Made by a program: the position numbers and the translations under genes
Source: an uncultured Neisseriaceae bacterium
Lineage (GTDB): Bacteria > Pseudomonadota > Gammaproteobacteria > Burkholderiales > UBA11063
Reading direction: 5' to 3'
Assembly: GCA_937952895.1 (NCBI GenBank)
Contig: CALFYC010000203.1
Location: forward strand, 1 to 45,049
DNA length: 45,049 bases
In this document: piece after piece, positions 1 through 9,336 of the stretch
How positions within the stretch are numbered: the stretch's first letter is position 1
Layout: every line of letters begins with the position of its first letter
The notes under the pieces: model-generated
Seen by the model: the letters and a program-made list of their open reading frames with translations, nothing else
What the model was told of the DNA's origin: nothing
The model's database searches: none

Positions 1-492
1 AATTCTACCACCTATACCACCAGTATAGAACCAATCATTTGTTGAATTTGCATAATTATTCGACTGGAAAACTGATTGGGCTAAATTTGCATTTAAACCA
101 ATTGCTGCATAAGGAATTAATTGTAAATGTTGGTTAGCTAAGGTAAAAGCATAACCAGTTTTAAAATTAAAACCAGCCTGATTAAATGCTTGTGAAGTCA
201 TAGCATTACCTTGACCAGAACCATTTGCTTCATTACCTAAACTATTTGTGGAAATATTTGTATATGCACTTCCGTCAATCCAGATACCTAAATCAAATAA
301 CCTCTCTAAATCCATTTTTAAATATTGATCTTGTTCTAAAGTATTTTGTTGAGCACCATTAGAAAACTCAGTTTGACTCATAATCAAACCAACACTATAT
401 TGATTATCAAATTGCTGAAATGAGCTATTGTCCTGTGCATATACTGAACCTAAAAGTAATCCAGGTACAGCTATAACTAATTTTCTAAACAT
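1..492 (-). CDS. Partial outer-membrane beta-barrel-like protein (3' end outside window)
   Basis: An open frame runs from an ATG at 492-490 leftward through base 1 with no stop, giving 164 residues of a longer protein. It begins with a clear Sec signal peptide (MFRKLVIAVPGLLLGSVYA, cleavage before QDNSS). The mature part alternates polar and hydrophobic residues and is rich in Gly, Asn, Gln and aromatics, with barrel-like strands such as QYSVGLIMSQTEF, LGIWIDGSAYTNI and LQLIPYAAIGLNANL. That pattern suggests an outer-membrane barrel or porin-like surface protein, but I recognise no named family. It is transcribed away from the RCC1-repeat gene. Function unknown; coding status is well supported by the signal peptide and long open frame. 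Confidence 0.75.
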   Translation of the reverse strand, partial: MFRKLVIAVPGLLLGSVYAQDNSSFQQFDNQYSVGLIMSQTEFSNGAQQNTLEQDQYLKMDLERLFDLGIWIDGSAYTNISTNSLGNEANGSGQGNAMTSQAFNQAGFNFKTGYAFTLANQHLQLIPYAAIGLNANLAQSVFQSNNYANSTNDWFYTGGIGGRI

Positions 493-660
493 TAACTTAA
501 CCTTTTAACAAGACTGATTTTTTAATTAAAGGGAGATTATAACTAATGATAATTGAATTAATCAAGGTGCACTGCGCCACAGATTTAAATCAATAAATTA
601 AGGTTAAACAATAAGTCTAAATTATTATTCATAATTAGAGAGATTAGTAGATTAATTATT

Positions 661-669
661 TGTTATAAT
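661..669 (+). promoter_or_regulatory. Extended -10 promoter candidate for the RCC1-repeat gene
   Basis: TGTTATAAT is an exact TGnTATAAT extended -10 element. No convincing -35 hexamer lies 17 bases upstream, which is tolerated at extended -10 promoters. It lies 66 bases before the longer start of the downstream gene, or 240 bases before the alternative start at 909. Confidence 0.5.
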
Positions 670-734
670 ATATACTAATAAGGTAATAATTTTGATTATT
701 AACATATCATTTAACAACATCTAAGATTGATTTA

Positions 735-1925
735 ATGCAAGAATTAGTAAAAATAAGTCTTTGCATAATTAAGAATAAGATTTATCATTTACATCAATAT
801 TTAATAGGCAGATTAATAGGTCCTTATATATTTTCATTAATTATTAATCAAACATACCATACATGTTACTTAAATATTCTGCCTTTAATTTTTCTAGGAT
901 TTGTACATATGTATAATTTAAAATTTAACTCTATATGGCTAAGTTCTGGAACACATATTTGTGCATTAACTTCAGATAAAAAAACCTATTGCTGGGGTTC
1001 TAATTTATTTGGTCAATTAGGTATTGGTGTAGGCTCATCTACACTTCAATTAAACTACCCACAGACCCAAGTTCAAGGTAGTTACAATTTTCAGTCCCTA
1101 GCCCTTGGTGAAAACCATACTTGCGGACTTACAGATACTAAGCAAATCTATTGCTGGGGAGATAATGAATTTGGACAACTTGGGGTAAATCTGAGTAAAG
1201 AATCATTACCTTACTCAACAGTTCCTAAATTAATTCAATTTGCATCAAAATTTCCTACCCCAATTCGCTTTCTTAGCATCGGAGCCACTAAAAATAGCAC
1301 TTGTGGTGTAACTGAAAGCCAACAAGTTTATTGTTGGGGAGATAATATTAACGGACAAATTGGAATTGGTTCAATTGGCGGAAATTATATAGCCCCTCAA
1401 CTTATATCTACTAAAAAATTAATATCTCTGGGGTCTAGCATGGGCAATCATATTTGTGGGATAGATGAATCTAAACAAGCATATTGTTGGGGATCTAATG
1501 ATAAAGGACAAGTAGGAATTGGGACGAGTGAAACTAATCAAGCTGCTCCAACAAAAGTGGCTACTTATTCTGCACAAAATAGAGATTTACGGTTTTCCTA
1601 TATTACAATGGGGGCAGAGCATACATGTGGAATTGATTTAAAAGGTTATGCATACTGTTGGGGTGATAATACATATGGACAACTGGGAAATAGCAATTTT
1701 GGTGAGATTCAAACATTGCCTATAGCACCAGTTTCAACAACCCAAGATAAACATACATATGATATTGTATGGAATAGTATTAGTGCAGGAGATTGGCATA
1801 CATGCGGAATTTCTCAACTTGATAATGGAACATATTGTTTTGGTCGAGGCTCACGTGGGCAACTTGGTATTAATTCACGATTTAATGAATCAAGTCCAGT
1901 TTTAGTAACACCATCTTCAAAATAA
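735..1925 (+). CDS. RCC1-repeat (beta-propeller) protein
   Basis: Six repeats of about 50 residues each carry the RCC1 signature: HxCG then YCWGxNxxGQLG (e.g. HTCGLTDTKQIYCWGDNEFG). RCC1 repeats fold as blades of a beta-propeller; eukaryotic RCC1 is the Ran exchange factor, and some Legionella effectors use the fold on host small GTPases. Each repeat has two cysteines at fixed places, suggesting disulfides in an exported protein. The start is uncertain. The ATG at 735 lacks a ribosome site and adds 58 residues with a hydrophobic stretch but no clean signal peptide. An ATG at 909 (MYNLKFNSIW) has AGGA nine bases upstream and would give 338 residues. A strong terminator follows. Substrate and partner are unknown. 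Confidence 0.85.
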   Translation: MQELVKISLCIIKNKIYHLHQYLIGRLIGPYIFSLIINQTYHTCYLNILPLIFLGFVHMYNLKFNSIWLSSGTHICALTSDKKTYCWGSNLFGQLGIGVGSSTLQLNYPQTQVQGSYNFQSLALGENHTCGLTDTKQIYCWGDNEFGQLGVNLSKESLPYSTVPKLIQFASKFPTPIRFLSIGATKNSTCGVTESQQVYCWGDNINGQIGIGSIGGNYIAPQLISTKKLISLGSSMGNHICGIDESKQAYCWGSNDKGQVGIGTSETNQAAPTKVATYSAQNRDLRFSYITMGAEHTCGIDLKGYAYCWGDNTYGQLGNSNFGEIQTLPIAPVSTTQDKHTYDIVWNSISAGDWHTCGISQLDNGTYCFGRGSRGQLGINSRFNESSPVLVTPSSK

Positions 1926-1939
1926 AATTAACCTCTTTA

Positions 1940-1972
1940 AAAACAAGGTAAGAAATTCTTACCTTGTTTTTT
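1940..1972 (+). terminator. Rho-independent terminator after the RCC1-repeat gene
   Basis: A 15-base inverted repeat (AAAACAAGGTAAGAA at 1940-1954, its complement at 1956-1970) ends in six T residues. It starts 15 bases after the stop codon. The A-run on the left arm would let it work on the opposite strand too. Confidence 0.85.
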
Positions 1973-2157
1973 ATAATTTTCTTTAACTATCTACAGATGT
2001 AGTCTAATTAATAACCTATTTCTTAATTAAAATTCTAAATATATAAGTTATGCGATACAATTATGCTTAAGCATTTTATATATTCGACGTTCCTAATTTT
2101 ATTGAAATGCTCTTTTTTTAACTCACTGGTTGTAATTTAATATTTAAGATTCATTTT

Positions 2158-2877
2158 ATGCAGCAAATATCCTATTTAATTAAGTTTGTTTTAATATGCA
2201 CACTAATAAGTATCCATTTAACTTATGCACAATCAGTCCAAGATGGTAACCTGAATGCTTGTAAATTTCTTAACTTAAAAACCATTAATAAACCAATTGA
2301 TGATTCGATAAAGCAAATTATAGTTGTAACCTACATATCAGGGAGTAAAGCCAAAGTTTACCCTTGTCAAAAAGTAAATCAAAAATGGGACAATACTGAA
2401 AATGTTGAATTTAATGCATTAATTGGTAAAAATGGATTAGCAAAAATTGGTAAAAAATATGAAGGTGATTTAAAAACTCCTGCAGGATTTTATCCAATTG
2501 GCGATCTCTTTGGTTACCACCATTTTAAAACGAATATGAAGTACCGATTAATTACTAATAATGATAAATTTATTGATGATCCAAATAGTCGCGAATATAA
2601 TTCGTGGGTAAGTGGCGATACTGATGCTGAGACTTATGAAGATATGCTTCTTAGAAACAACACCTATGAATTAGGTGCTGTAATCAATTACAATATGGCA
2701 CCAACTATCCCATATAAAGGTAGTGCAATCTTTTTACACATTTGGAAAAATCCAACTTACCCCACAGTTGGCTGTGTTGCAATGAGCAAAAACAATTTAT
2801 ATACACTATTAAAATGGCTTAATTACAATGATAAACCACATATTTTAATTATCAAAAATACTGACTTATTAAAATAA
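2158..2877 (+). CDS. Secreted L,D-transpeptidase-like (YkuD-fold) protein
   Basis: A signal peptide (residues 1-24, ending LTYA before QSVQ) directs export. The catalytic half has GxxGLAKIGKKYEGDLKTPAG, the usual substrate-cleft lead-in, then FLHIW (His194) and TVGCVAM (Cys206). This matches the COG3786 branch of L,D-transpeptidases, which has a GC core rather than the SHGC of classical YkuD enzymes. Family members cross-link peptidoglycan stem peptides or attach proteins to them through the cysteine; the exact substrate here is not shown. At 239 residues the length is normal for a minimal exported member, and there is no LysM or other wall-binding domain. It stands alone, convergent with murJ. 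Confidence 0.8.
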   Translation: MQQISYLIKFVLICTLISIHLTYAQSVQDGNLNACKFLNLKTINKPIDDSIKQIIVVTYISGSKAKVYPCQKVNQKWDNTENVEFNALIGKNGLAKIGKKYEGDLKTPAGFYPIGDLFGYHHFKTNMKYRLITNNDKFIDDPNSREYNSWVSGDTDAETYEDMLLRNNTYELGAVINYNMAPTIPYKGSAIFLHIWKNPTYPTVGCVAMSKNNLYTLLKWLNYNDKPHILIIKNTDLLK

Positions 2878-3088
2878 AAGTAAATTAGGTAAGATTATTT
2901 AAGTTTAACTATAACAATAACCTATACTAATTAACATTTTATGTAGTAGATTTTCGTTTATAAAACATTTCCAATTATTGATCCGCATACACAATTTTAT
3001 GATAATAATGTTAATCGGCATCTTTTTTTATCAAGTTGCAAGTGATTGGCTTAAAGTATAGCCATATTTTATTTTGCGCTAAACTTAA

Positions 3089-4642
3089 TTAATGGCTTTC
3101 TTTTAATATAAACTGTTTTAATCTAAAACCTAACAAATATAAGCTTATAAAATATGATAAAACCGCAACAAAAAGCAGAATTAACATTGAAATTCCACGT
3201 ATATAGGCTCTACCCATAAAATCAAGTGGTAAATAATGAACACTTAATTCTAATGCTATTGTCATACAAATAATTGCTACCATTAATTTAGCTAAAAATA
3301 TTCTCCAACCTTTTTCAGGAACATAAATTTTCTTTTTTATTAGCCAATAGCATAAATTTCCGGCATTAAGACATGCTCCAAGACCTATTGATAAAGCTAA
3401 TCCAGCATGCTTAAATGGACCAATAAAGATTAAATTCATAAGTTGAGTTGCAATTAGTACTGCAATTGCAATTTTAACTGGGGTTTTAATATCTTGATTT
3501 GCATAAAACCCAGGCCCAAAAATCTTAACTAGAATTAAACCGATTAAACCTATTGAATAGGCAATTAAAGCTTTTTCTGTCATTACTACATCATACATAC
3601 TAAATTTACCATACATTAACAAAGTAATTGTTAATTGTCGTGCAGTAATTGCAAGCCCAACAGTTGCAGGCACAGCTAAAATCAAACAAAGCCTTACACC
3701 CCAATCTAAAGTTCTTGAAAATGATTCAGTATCTTTATTACTTGCATGCTTAGAGAGACTTGGTAATAGTATAGTTCCAAGTGCAACACCTAAGACACCA
3801 GTTGGAAACTCCATTAATCGATCAGCAAAATACATCCAAGTGATACTACCACTTTTTAAAAATGAGGCAAATATAGTATTAATAACCAAACTAATTTGTG
3901 AAATTGACATTGCAAAAATTGCTGGACCCATTAATTTAATAACTCTCCATACCGCTGGATTTTTGAAATCTAACTTAGGTAAAATAGCAATGTCTATTTT
4001 TTTAAGATATGGCAATTGAAATAGTAATTGTAAAATACCCCCAACAAATACAGCCCACGCAAGAGCTAATATTTGCACATGAAAATATTGACGTAAAAAG
4101 ACAGTAAAGATAATAAAACTTAAATTTAGTAAAATTGGTGTAAATGCAGGAATTACAAAAATCCTCCAGGTATTTAATATTCCACTTACTAATGATGCTA
4201 ATGAAATAAATAATATATACGGGAGTGTAATTCTAAATAATTTTATCGTTAGCGCTATTTTGTCTGGATCATGGGTAAATCCCGGAGCTGTAATTGTAAT
4301 TACTACTCCTGAGAAAATTATTCCGATTAAAACAATAATCGCCAACACAAAAGCTAAAACCCCAGCAATACTTGCTACAAAAGCTTTTGTTTCAAGGTGT
4401 GTTTTTTGCGTTTTATATTCAGCTAAAACTGGAACAAATGCCTGAGAAAATGCACCTTCAGCAAAAACTCTACGTAATAAGTTAGGCAATTTAAATGCCA
4501 CAAAAAATGCATCTGTAGCAAATCCAGCACCAAAAGCTCTTGCAGTTATCATATCACGCAAAAAACCTAAAACTCTTGATGCTAATGTCATACCACTAAC
4601 ACTAGCTAATGACCGTAATAAATTAACCTTTTTCGCTTCCAA
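3089..4642 (-). CDS. murJ: Lipid II flippase MurJ (MviN)
   Basis: MurJ moves lipid II, the undecaprenyl-linked peptidoglycan precursor, across the inner membrane. The N-terminus is diagnostic: LASRVLGFLRDMITARAFG followed by TDAFFVAFKLPNLLRRVFAEGAFSQAFVPV. Residues 1-517 contain about 14 hydrophobic segments, the normal MurJ size and topology, including the conserved RLMEFPTGVLGVALGTILLPSLS region in the middle. It is the last gene of a leftward run, eight bases after cytochrome b561, so it is probably transcribed with the envelope genes sppA, patatin and clc. Confidence 0.96.
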   Translation of the reverse strand: MEAKKVNLLRSLASVSGMTLASRVLGFLRDMITARAFGAGFATDAFFVAFKLPNLLRRVFAEGAFSQAFVPVLAEYKTQKTHLETKAFVASIAGVLAFVLAIIVLIGIIFSGVVITITAPGFTHDPDKIALTIKLFRITLPYILFISLASLVSGILNTWRIFVIPAFTPILLNLSFIIFTVFLRQYFHVQILALAWAVFVGGILQLLFQLPYLKKIDIAILPKLDFKNPAVWRVIKLMGPAIFAMSISQISLVINTIFASFLKSGSITWMYFADRLMEFPTGVLGVALGTILLPSLSKHASNKDTESFSRTLDWGVRLCLILAVPATVGLAITARQLTITLLMYGKFSMYDVVMTEKALIAYSIGLIGLILVKIFGPGFYANQDIKTPVKIAIAVLIATQLMNLIFIGPFKHAGLALSIGLGACLNAGNLCYWLIKKKIYVPEKGWRIFLAKLMVAIICMTIALELSVHYLPLDFMGRAYIRGISMLILLFVAVLSYFISLYLLGFRLKQFILKESH

Positions 4643-4650
4643 TTTAATTC

Positions 4651-5184
4651 CTATTTAGATAACATTCGTAATAAAGTTCGATCTTTATTCACAAAATGAT
4701 GTTTTAAAGCAAATAACGCATGTAATGCTGCTATGATTATAATAAGATGTGCTAAATATAAATGTAATATGCCAATATTATCCATGATTATTACCGATCT
4801 GAAATGAATTACTGGAAGATTAAATAAGCCCCAAAATGATATGGAATATCCGTGGTGTTGCACCATTAAAATTCCAGATAATGGAATAATGACTAGTAAT
4901 AAATATAAGAATAAATGCCCACACTTAGCTACAAACTTTTCTAATATAGATAATTCTTTTACTAAAGGAGGATATGGCGTAAAAATTCGCCAACAAATTC
5001 TTAAAATACATAAAAATAAAATGGTAATCCCAATTTGTTTATGCACTAAATACCAACTTGTCGAATCAAGTGTCAGTCCTAGAATGTAATTGACTATAAT
5101 CAATAAAGCCATGCTCCAGTGAAAGAATTTAGCTACAGTTTTATAATTATTCTCCGTCTCTGATTTATTCTTTAGTTGAAGCAT
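4651..5184 (-). CDS. Cytochrome b561
   Basis: A four-helix inner-membrane di-heme cytochrome of the b561/CybB family, which passes electrons between quinol and acceptors, often linked to superoxide handling. Heme-ligand histidines are visible in KFFHWSMALLIIVNYILG, VHKQIGITILFLCILRICWR, CGHLFLYLL and HLYLAHLIIIIAALHALFALKHH. I chose the ATG at 5184 rather than the in-frame ATG at 5202 because AAGGA sits six bases before it, while the upstream one has no ribosome site in range. The gene then overlaps the end of the ClC gene by 20 bases, suggesting translational coupling. Length (178 residues) is typical. Confidence 0.88.
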   Translation of the reverse strand: MLQLKNKSETENNYKTVAKFFHWSMALLIIVNYILGLTLDSTSWYLVHKQIGITILFLCILRICWRIFTPYPPLVKELSILEKFVAKCGHLFLYLLLVIIPLSGILMVQHHGYSISFWGLFNLPVIHFRSVIIMDNIGILHLYLAHLIIIIAALHALFALKHHFVNKDRTLLRMLSK

Positions 5185-6457
5185 ATTTGTCCTTATCAAC
5201 ATAAATTAACACCTGTTGATGATATACACTATCACCAAAAATGCTTGCAATATAGGAACCCAAAATTGAGGCAAAAGTAAGTGGTAATGCCAGATGCTCT
5301 GAATTATTTACAATACTTAAAACCATAGCTACTGCTGTTATAGGAGCATTGGTAATTGCCGCTAAAAATGCAACCATACCAAGTAAGTAGAACTGCTCTA
5401 CAGGTAAAAAATTGGGAATTATGTGATAGATTATACCCATCATTCCAGACCCAATGGATAATGCTGTAGAAAAATACCCACCAGGAACTCCAGCAGCAAC
5501 GGAAAATAGTGCTCCACCAGCTTTAACTAAAGCATAATACCAAGGCATACTCATTCCTTGATTTAAAAATCCCTTAGTAGTAATAGCTCCATTCCCTAAT
5601 GAGAGACCTTTACTCAAGATACAAATCAAAGCCACTACAAAACCACATATAAATGCATTTATTAAATAATGTTGTTTACGCCAATTACATAATTTTGAAC
5701 CTTGATGAACCGATACTTTTACAATTAACCAGGTAAATAAAGCACCAGATAAACCACAAACCACACCTGAAATTAAAACTAATAACATTGTCTTTGAACT
5801 AAATATTAAATTAACCGAGTTGGGTGAACCCATATATGAATAATCACTGGAAACTAAAATCATCGCATAACCTGCAACTGCAATACCAAAAATTAATTTA
5901 GCATTTAATTTCGCACTACTATGTTTTATATATTCCTCAATTGCAAATATTATTCCACCTAATGGCGCATTAAAAGCTGTTGCAACTCCAACGCCTGATC
6001 CGATTCGAATGAGGAACTTTCGTTTATCTATTGAAATATTTTTAATTGATGCAAAAATTGAAGCACAAATCTGAATAGTAGGTCCTTCTCGACCAAGAGA
6101 TGCTCCGCCTAGAATACTCATAAAAGTAAGACCAACTTTGCCAATCATTGTTCTAAGTGAATAAGTATTGTGTAATACATCTTTATCAAAAACATCTAAA
6201 GCATATCCTTGTGGTAATCCACTACCACCTGCATAAGGAAAATACTTCTTAAAGATAAATACAATAAAAGTAAAAATTAATGGGATATATAAAAACATTC
6301 CATAATTAACTCGATTAAATACTACTATACACCAATCATACGCTTTATCTGTAGCTTCAGAAAATAATGCACTACCAATTCCAGCAAGTACGCAGAGTAA
6401 TAAAAAGTAGCAATTAAATTGGACTTTTTTCTTATTAGCGCGATTAATTTTAAACAA
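5165..6457 (-). CDS. ClC-family chloride channel / H+-Cl- antiporter
   Basis: A ClC membrane protein of about 430 residues. The ion-pathway motifs are in order: GGSGLPQ (the GSGIP equivalent), GREGP with the gating glutamate, and GVPGGYFSTALSIGSGMMG. FNAPLGGIIFAIEE is another hallmark. The gating Glu is kept, which permits coupled antiport, although I cannot settle channel versus exchanger from sequence alone. There are no C-terminal CBS domains; the protein ends soon after the last helix, as in bacterial short forms. It overlaps the patatin gene by eight bases and the cytochrome b561 gene by 20, within one leftward operon. Confidence 0.93.
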   Translation of the reverse strand: MFKINRANKKKVQFNCYFLLLCVLAGIGSALFSEATDKAYDWCIVVFNRVNYGMFLYIPLIFTFIVFIFKKYFPYAGGSGLPQGYALDVFDKDVLHNTYSLRTMIGKVGLTFMSILGGASLGREGPTIQICASIFASIKNISIDKRKFLIRIGSGVGVATAFNAPLGGIIFAIEEYIKHSSAKLNAKLIFGIAVAGYAMILVSSDYSYMGSPNSVNLIFSSKTMLLVLISGVVCGLSGALFTWLIVKVSVHQGSKLCNWRKQHYLINAFICGFVVALICILSKGLSLGNGAITTKGFLNQGMSMPWYYALVKAGGALFSVAAGVPGGYFSTALSIGSGMMGIIYHIIPNFLPVEQFYLLGMVAFLAAITNAPITAVAMVLSIVNNSEHLALPLTFASILGSYIASIFGDSVYHQQVLIYVDKDKYASTKE

Positions 6458-7661
6458 TTATCTTATCCTTAATCTCAGTATTTTCTTGATTGGTTAAAAT
6501 TAAAGCTAAATTATCTAAAACATCTTTATTTTCAGAAAGAACCTGATTAGAAAATTTCCGAATTTTCGCAAAATTTCGTTTTGAAGTATCAGTTGGGCTA
6601 ATTTCTCCATACGGATACAAAGAATTAATCCAAAAAAACGAAGTTTTAGAATCAGTTCCTTGAGTATCTAAAATATGTTCTTTTATTAAGTCTATATATA
6701 GTTTACTACTTAAAGCTGGAGCACTAAATAGATACTGGTAAATTCCATAAAGACCAAACGAGAACATATGACGATAGTCATAATGTGCTTCTCCCAAACC
6801 ACCATTTCCTATAAATACCATATTAATATGTTTATCTGGAAATAAAATATTCATGTGAATAAAGACATGCAATATTGGGTTATTAAGCAATATTGCAGGA
6901 TCAATAAATAAATGATCTTGACCATTTAATTTAAAAGCTGTTGCAGGAAATAACATGGGAGGACTAGTTGCTCCATTCACCAGATCTTTAGCTAAATAAT
7001 TTGCATTTAAAAATCTACCATCTGGAGCACCCCAATTTTTGACTAGTTGTAAATTATTTGTATCCACATTATAAACTGGGATTAATACCCCACCATTTAA
7101 TTCACTAATTGGCATATCATTGACATAACCTTCAAGAACCTTTAGCTTATTATCGGATAAAAATCTAGGGGCAAATAAACCAAAGAAAGAGAGAAACTGA
7201 TGATACCAAGGTGACGAAAACATCAAAATTGAATTTTTTTCATATTCTTTTAAAATGTCTTTTGCAGAAAATTTATAACCACCATTTTCATCGGGAACAC
7301 ATAAACCAATTGCTGAGATAGCACCAGTTGAACTTCCTGCTATAAATGGAAACAATTCTCCAGTTTTCTTGCCAGTTTTTTCTTCCAGATAAGATAGGAC
7401 ATGAAGTGGTACTGATCCACGTACTCCACCACCACTTAAAACTAAAACATTAATAGAATCATGATGACTAAACTGTTGTTGTAACTCAACAAATCCTTTA
7501 AGTTCTCGACCATTCACAATTGGTGTTCGGTCAATGGGGGTTAGATATTTACGTGTTAAGAAATTTAAATAAATCACAACCGCAATTGAATATACAATCC
7601 ACGTTAAAATAAATACTACTAAAATAGTATCAGTAATTATATGGTGATGCGGTTGCATCAT
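6450..7661 (-). CDS. Membrane-anchored patatin-like phospholipase
   Basis: A patatin domain (about residues 65-290) begins with the oxyanion-hole glycines SGGGVRGSVPL and contains the nucleophile elbow AGSSTGA (GxSxG, Ser111). The dyad aspartate is expected in a DG[GA] motif before a NNP; here it reads FIDPAILLNNP (Asp254), so the usual glycine is a proline. Patatins hydrolyse acyl chains from membrane lipids; activity is likely but the altered motif leaves doubt. One N-terminal helix (TILVVFILTWIVYSIAVVIYL) would anchor it in the inner membrane. It starts 16 bases after the sppA stop and overlaps the ClC gene by eight bases. Confidence 0.85.
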   Translation of the reverse strand: MMQPHHHIITDTILVVFILTWIVYSIAVVIYLNFLTRKYLTPIDRTPIVNGRELKGFVELQQQFSHHDSINVLVLSGGGVRGSVPLHVLSYLEEKTGKKTGELFPFIAGSSTGAISAIGLCVPDENGGYKFSAKDILKEYEKNSILMFSSPWYHQFLSFFGLFAPRFLSDNKLKVLEGYVNDMPISELNGGVLIPVYNVDTNNLQLVKNWGAPDGRFLNANYLAKDLVNGATSPPMLFPATAFKLNGQDHLFIDPAILLNNPILHVFIHMNILFPDKHINMVFIGNGGLGEAHYDYRHMFSFGLYGIYQYLFSAPALSSKLYIDLIKEHILDTQGTDSKTSFFWINSLYPYGEISPTDTSKRNFAKIRKFSNQVLSENKDVLDNLALILTNQENTEIKDKIIV

Positions 7662-7677
7662 AATTTAACTACTCTTT

Positions 7678-8619
7678 TTAATAAAATTTACCTAATGATT
7701 TCATACCAGATACTTTTTGCGCAAAATCTGATAAGCCAACCCCTAATTTCTTACTAATTTTATCTAAAGTATCATCTTCGGTTGTATAATCAACAATATT
7801 TTCCGTTTTAAATTGATCACGTGCTAATGAATCTACAGTTGCAAACCCATCGATTAAACCTAAATTGATTGCCTGATCTCCAATCCAATATCTTCCAGAA
7901 AATAGATCTGGCGCATCAGTAAATAAGTGACTGCCGCGGCCTTTTTTAACGGCACGAATAAAATCTTGATGAATTTGATCTAACATTTGTTGTTGCATTT
8001 GAGTTTGTTCAGCATTTTCTGGAATAAATGGATACCCCATAGCTTTATTTTTACCAGCAATCACTAAACGGCTATCCACACCTAATTTTTGCATAGAACC
8101 AGTTAAGCCAAAGCCACGATAAATTACCCCTATTGAACCCACTATACTTCCACCTGAAGCATAAATCTTAGTTGCAGCTGATGCAATCCAGTAGCAACCT
8201 GATGCACACATTTCTTCCACTACTACATCAATTGGAATTTTTGGATATTTAGTTTTTAAGCGCATAATCTCATCATAGAGCATACTTGAATATACAGGAG
8301 ATCCGCCAGGCGAATTAGCTCTTATAATAACTGCAATAGTATTTTTATCTTCTAAAGCTGCATTTAAACTATCTTTTACATTGTCATAAGTATTTTGCTC
8401 ATCACTTATTTCGCCAACTAAATCTACCACAGCAACATGCTTATCTTCATGGATAATATCCCCATCTTTATTACTATAATATTTGAAAATACCCCAAATA
8501 ATTAAGCCTAAAATGATTAAGCGAAAAAATATTTTCCATCGTCTAGAGCGTCTTTGTTCTTTGACAGACTCTAATAAAACCTTCTCTAAAACACTTTTTT
8601 CCCAGTTACCATTTTCCAT
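7678..8619 (-). CDS. sppA: Signal peptide peptidase SppA (S49 family, short form)
   Basis: SppA cleaves leftover signal peptides in the inner membrane using a Ser/Lys dyad. Ser140 lies in EEMCASGCYW and Lys192 in GKNKAMGY; the 52-residue spacing equals that of the Bacillus Ser147/Lys199 pair. GGSPVYSSMLYDEI and GSIGVIYRGFG are further S49 hallmarks. A single helix near residues 27-46 (WKIFFRLIILGLIIWGIFKYY) anchors it with the active site outside the cytoplasm. At 313 residues it is the single-domain form rather than the double-length E. coli type. It is the first gene of the leftward operon running to murJ. Confidence 0.93.
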   Translation of the reverse strand: MENGNWEKSVLEKVLLESVKEQRRSRRWKIFFRLIILGLIIWGIFKYYSNKDGDIIHEDKHVAVVDLVGEISDEQNTYDNVKDSLNAALEDKNTIAVIIRANSPGGSPVYSSMLYDEIMRLKTKYPKIPIDVVVEEMCASGCYWIASAATKIYASGGSIVGSIGVIYRGFGLTGSMQKLGVDSRLVIAGKNKAMGYPFIPENAEQTQMQQQMLDQIHQDFIRAVKKGRGSHLFTDAPDLFSGRYWIGDQAINLGLIDGFATVDSLARDQFKTENIVDYTTEDDTLDKISKKLGVGLSDFAQKVSGMKSLGKFY

Positions 8620-8643
8620 TATATTCTTTCCATAATTTTGTTA

Positions 8644-8652
8644 TGATATAAT
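8644..8652 (+). promoter_or_regulatory. Extended -10 promoter candidate for the OmpA-like gene
   Basis: TGATATAAT is an exact TGnTATAAT extended -10 element pointing at the barrel gene at 8779. It implies a 5' leader of roughly 120 bases. No good -35 hexamer is visible. It sits 25 bases upstream of the divergent sppA start. Confidence 0.45.
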
Positions 8653-8778
8653 TGGCGCCTTAAGACGCTAGCCCAGTATGATAATCTAAGTAGCTAATTT
8701 TATCAAGCTGCACTTGCGTAATTTTAAAAATTTAAATTATTAATTATTCTGTAAGCTGTTTAAACTTAGGATAGCAGT

Positions 8779-9336
8779 ATGAAGAAACTTTGTTATATTT
8801 TATTTACACTAGGAATTTGTCACCAAATATTTGCAGATATTAGTGGAATTTATGTTGGTGGTGGCCTTGGTTATGGAATGCAAAGTCTATCCTTAGATGG
8901 AGCATCAACAACTACTGGCACTCCAACCTTACGAACCTTTGTTGGTTATCAATTTGCTGATTGGGTTGGAGCTGAACTTGGCTACACCTATATTACACAA
9001 AGTGGCAATTGGATGAATGCAGGAAATCCGTCCACTACTGTATATGATTTAGCATTTACTCCAGGGATTGTTATTCCTGCAACCCCAGTATCAATTTACC
9101 TACGACTTGGGGTTGATGCGGTTTCAGCTAATTTAAATAGTAGTTGGTATAACCAGATGTTTAGTAATATGACTACTAGTTTTGAATGGGGTATTGGAAC
9201 CAAAGTAAACATTCCAACGACTCATGCCTTTATTCGTCTTGAATATACCAATTATGGTGGTGTTGCAAATAATAATAATCAAAATATGAGTGTAACTCCA
9301 AGTACTGTCATGATCAATGCTGCTTATGTGTTTTAA
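8779..9336 (+). CDS. OmpA-like/porin-family outer-membrane beta-barrel protein
   Basis: A Sec signal peptide (MKKLCYILFTLGICHQIFA, cleavage before DISG) precedes a 166-residue barrel. It opens with GIYVGGGLGYGMQSLSL and continues as alternating amphipathic strands with short turns (LRTFVGYQFADWVGAELGYTYI, VSIYLRLGVDAV, AFIRLEYTNYG). It ends in AAYVF, the C-terminal aromatic signal recognised by the Bam machinery. Length suits an eight-stranded barrel; there is no peptidoglycan-binding OmpA C-terminal domain. The gene is monocistronic and divergent from sppA. Its precise role (adhesion, structural or surface antigen) cannot be read from the sequence. Confidence 0.85.
   Translation: MKKLCYILFTLGICHQIFADISGIYVGGGLGYGMQSLSLDGASTTTGTPTLRTFVGYQFADWVGAELGYTYITQSGNWMNAGNPSTTVYDLAFTPGIVIPATPVSIYLRLGVDAVSANLNSSWYNQMFSNMTTSFEWGIGTKVNIPTTHAFIRLEYTNYGGVANNNNQNMSVTPSTVMINAAYVF

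Noticed and set aside
2063..2074. Palindrome ATGCTTAAGCAT before the L,D-transpeptidase gene
   Set aside because: A single 12-bp palindrome in AT-rich DNA, with no second copy or promoter elements placed around it.
2878..3088. Possible coding remnant between the transpeptidase and murJ genes
   Set aside because: Short hydrophobic translations (such as MLIGIFFYQVASDWLK) are visible but have no start, no family match and many stops around them.
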